Origin: Deltaproteobacteria bacterium ADurb.Bin026
GTDB lineage: Bacteria; Desulfobacterota; Syntrophorhabdia; Syntrophorhabdales; Syntrophorhabdaceae
DNA: 6,142 nt
Reading direction: 5' to 3'
Assembly: GCA_002071245.1 (NCBI GenBank)
Contig: MWEV01000249.1
Span: forward strand, 1 to 6,142
Of this stretch, positions 5,825 to 6,142 are shown piece after piece. Both the position numbers and the translations under genes were made by a program. The notes below the pieces were generated by a model. It had not been told where the DNA came from. It worked only from the letters and a program-made list of their open reading frames with translations, and did not search any database. How positions within the stretch are numbered: position 1 is the stretch's first letter; every line of letters begins with the position of its first letter.

Positions 5825-6142
5825 TTTACCTCTTTGACTACTCCAATAGGAAAATTTTTACACATGACCTCATCAACCCATTTACAGGCATCAATGGAAT
5901 TCATCTTCCAGTTTGTAGGGCATGGGGATAGTATCTCAACTAGCGAAAAACCGGTTTTATCCAATTGATGTTGGAATGCCTTTGATATTGCCTTTTTTGC
6001 TTTGATAATAGCGGATGGCTTGTTAACTGCGACACGTTCAAGAAATGAAGTCCCTTCAAGCATTGAAAAAACCTCACAAACCCTGACAGGATGGCCCGCC
6101 AATACCGTATCCCTTCCCGAAGGCGTGGTTGTTGTAACCTGC
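5818..6142 (-). CDS. 2-oxoacid:ferredoxin oxidoreductase, beta subunit (C-terminal fragment; 5' end outside window)
   Basis: The last 107 residues of a thiamine-pyrophosphate-binding beta subunit; the frame is open to the edge of the window at 6142, so the TTG at 6102 is an internal leucine and not a start. Recognisable segments are QVTTTPSGRD at the fragment's start, FLERVAVNKP (a strand and loop), the helix IIKAKKAISKAFQHQ, and the conserved FSLVEILSPCPTNW followed by the C-terminal helix and a short tail (NFPIGVVKEVKC). This pattern is typical of KorB/VorB-type subunits. The N-terminal part, carrying the cofactor-binding motif and most iron-sulfur cysteines, is not visible, so activity cannot be judged. 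The stop overlaps the gamma-subunit start (ATGCTGA). The gene is cut only by the window edge. Confidence 0.9.
   Translation of the reverse strand, partial: QVTTTTPSGRDTVLAGHPVRVCEVFSMLEGTSFLERVAVNKPSAIIKAKKAISKAFQHQLDKTGFSLVEILSPCPTNWKMNSIDACKWVDEVMCKNFPIGVVKEVKC

Noticed and set aside
5818..6102. A separate small 94-residue gene starting at the TTG at 6102.
   Set aside because: The frame continues upstream to the window edge with conserved beta-subunit sequence (TTTPSGRD), so this is the end of a larger gene.

Overview
The window looks like a chromosomal segment from an anaerobic bacterium of moderately low GC (roughly 40% by eye). Bacterial identity is clear from a primary sigma-70 factor and a bacterial RadA/Sms. 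An anaerobic, ferredoxin-dependent lifestyle is inferred from a 2-oxoacid:ferredoxin oxidoreductase operon. The style of the proteins and the kor/ACT neighbourhood suggest a Desulfobacterota-like or related syntrophic or sulfate-reducer-type lineage, but that placement is an impression, not a tested result.

Layout. (1) Bases 1-2608, plus strand: a tightly coupled cluster made of the 3' part of an M24 (Xaa-Pro type) metallopeptidase, a xylose-isomerase-like/AP-endonuclease-2-fold TIM-barrel protein, and radA. Both junctions are ATGA start/stop overlaps. (2) Bases 2620-3075, minus strand: a single-domain universal stress protein, convergent with radA (11 bp apart). (3) Bases 3076-3287: a compact divergent control region with one good sigma-70 promoter for each side. 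The rpoD transcript is predicted to carry a leader of about 75 nt with a strong 11-bp hairpin just upstream of its ribosome binding site. (4) Bases 3288-4802, plus strand: rpoD, a full primary sigma factor of 504 aa that is not preceded by dnaG here. (5) Bases 4850-6142, minus strand: the 3' end of a 2-oxoacid:ferredoxin oxidoreductase operon, with the beta subunit (partial), the gamma subunit and a tandem-ACT-domain protein, separated by a 7-nt overlap and a 12-nt gap.

How the parts fit. The oxidoreductase would oxidatively decarboxylate a 2-oxoacid to an acyl-CoA and reduce ferredoxin, and the ACT protein is a plausible amino-acid-responsive regulator of that step. rpoD and uspA share a control region that may link housekeeping transcription to stress or growth state. 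radA handles recombination intermediates, and its two upstream partners are co-translated with it without an obvious functional link.

No RNA genes, CRISPR arrays, mobile elements or long repeats were seen. Most of the window is ordinary housekeeping sequence. The points worth a second look are the rpoD leader hairpin, the divergent uspA/rpoD control region, the near-complete endonuclease-IV-like metal ligand set in the TIM-barrel protein next to radA, and the ACT protein attached to the kor operon. I found no convincing evidence of an entirely new system.
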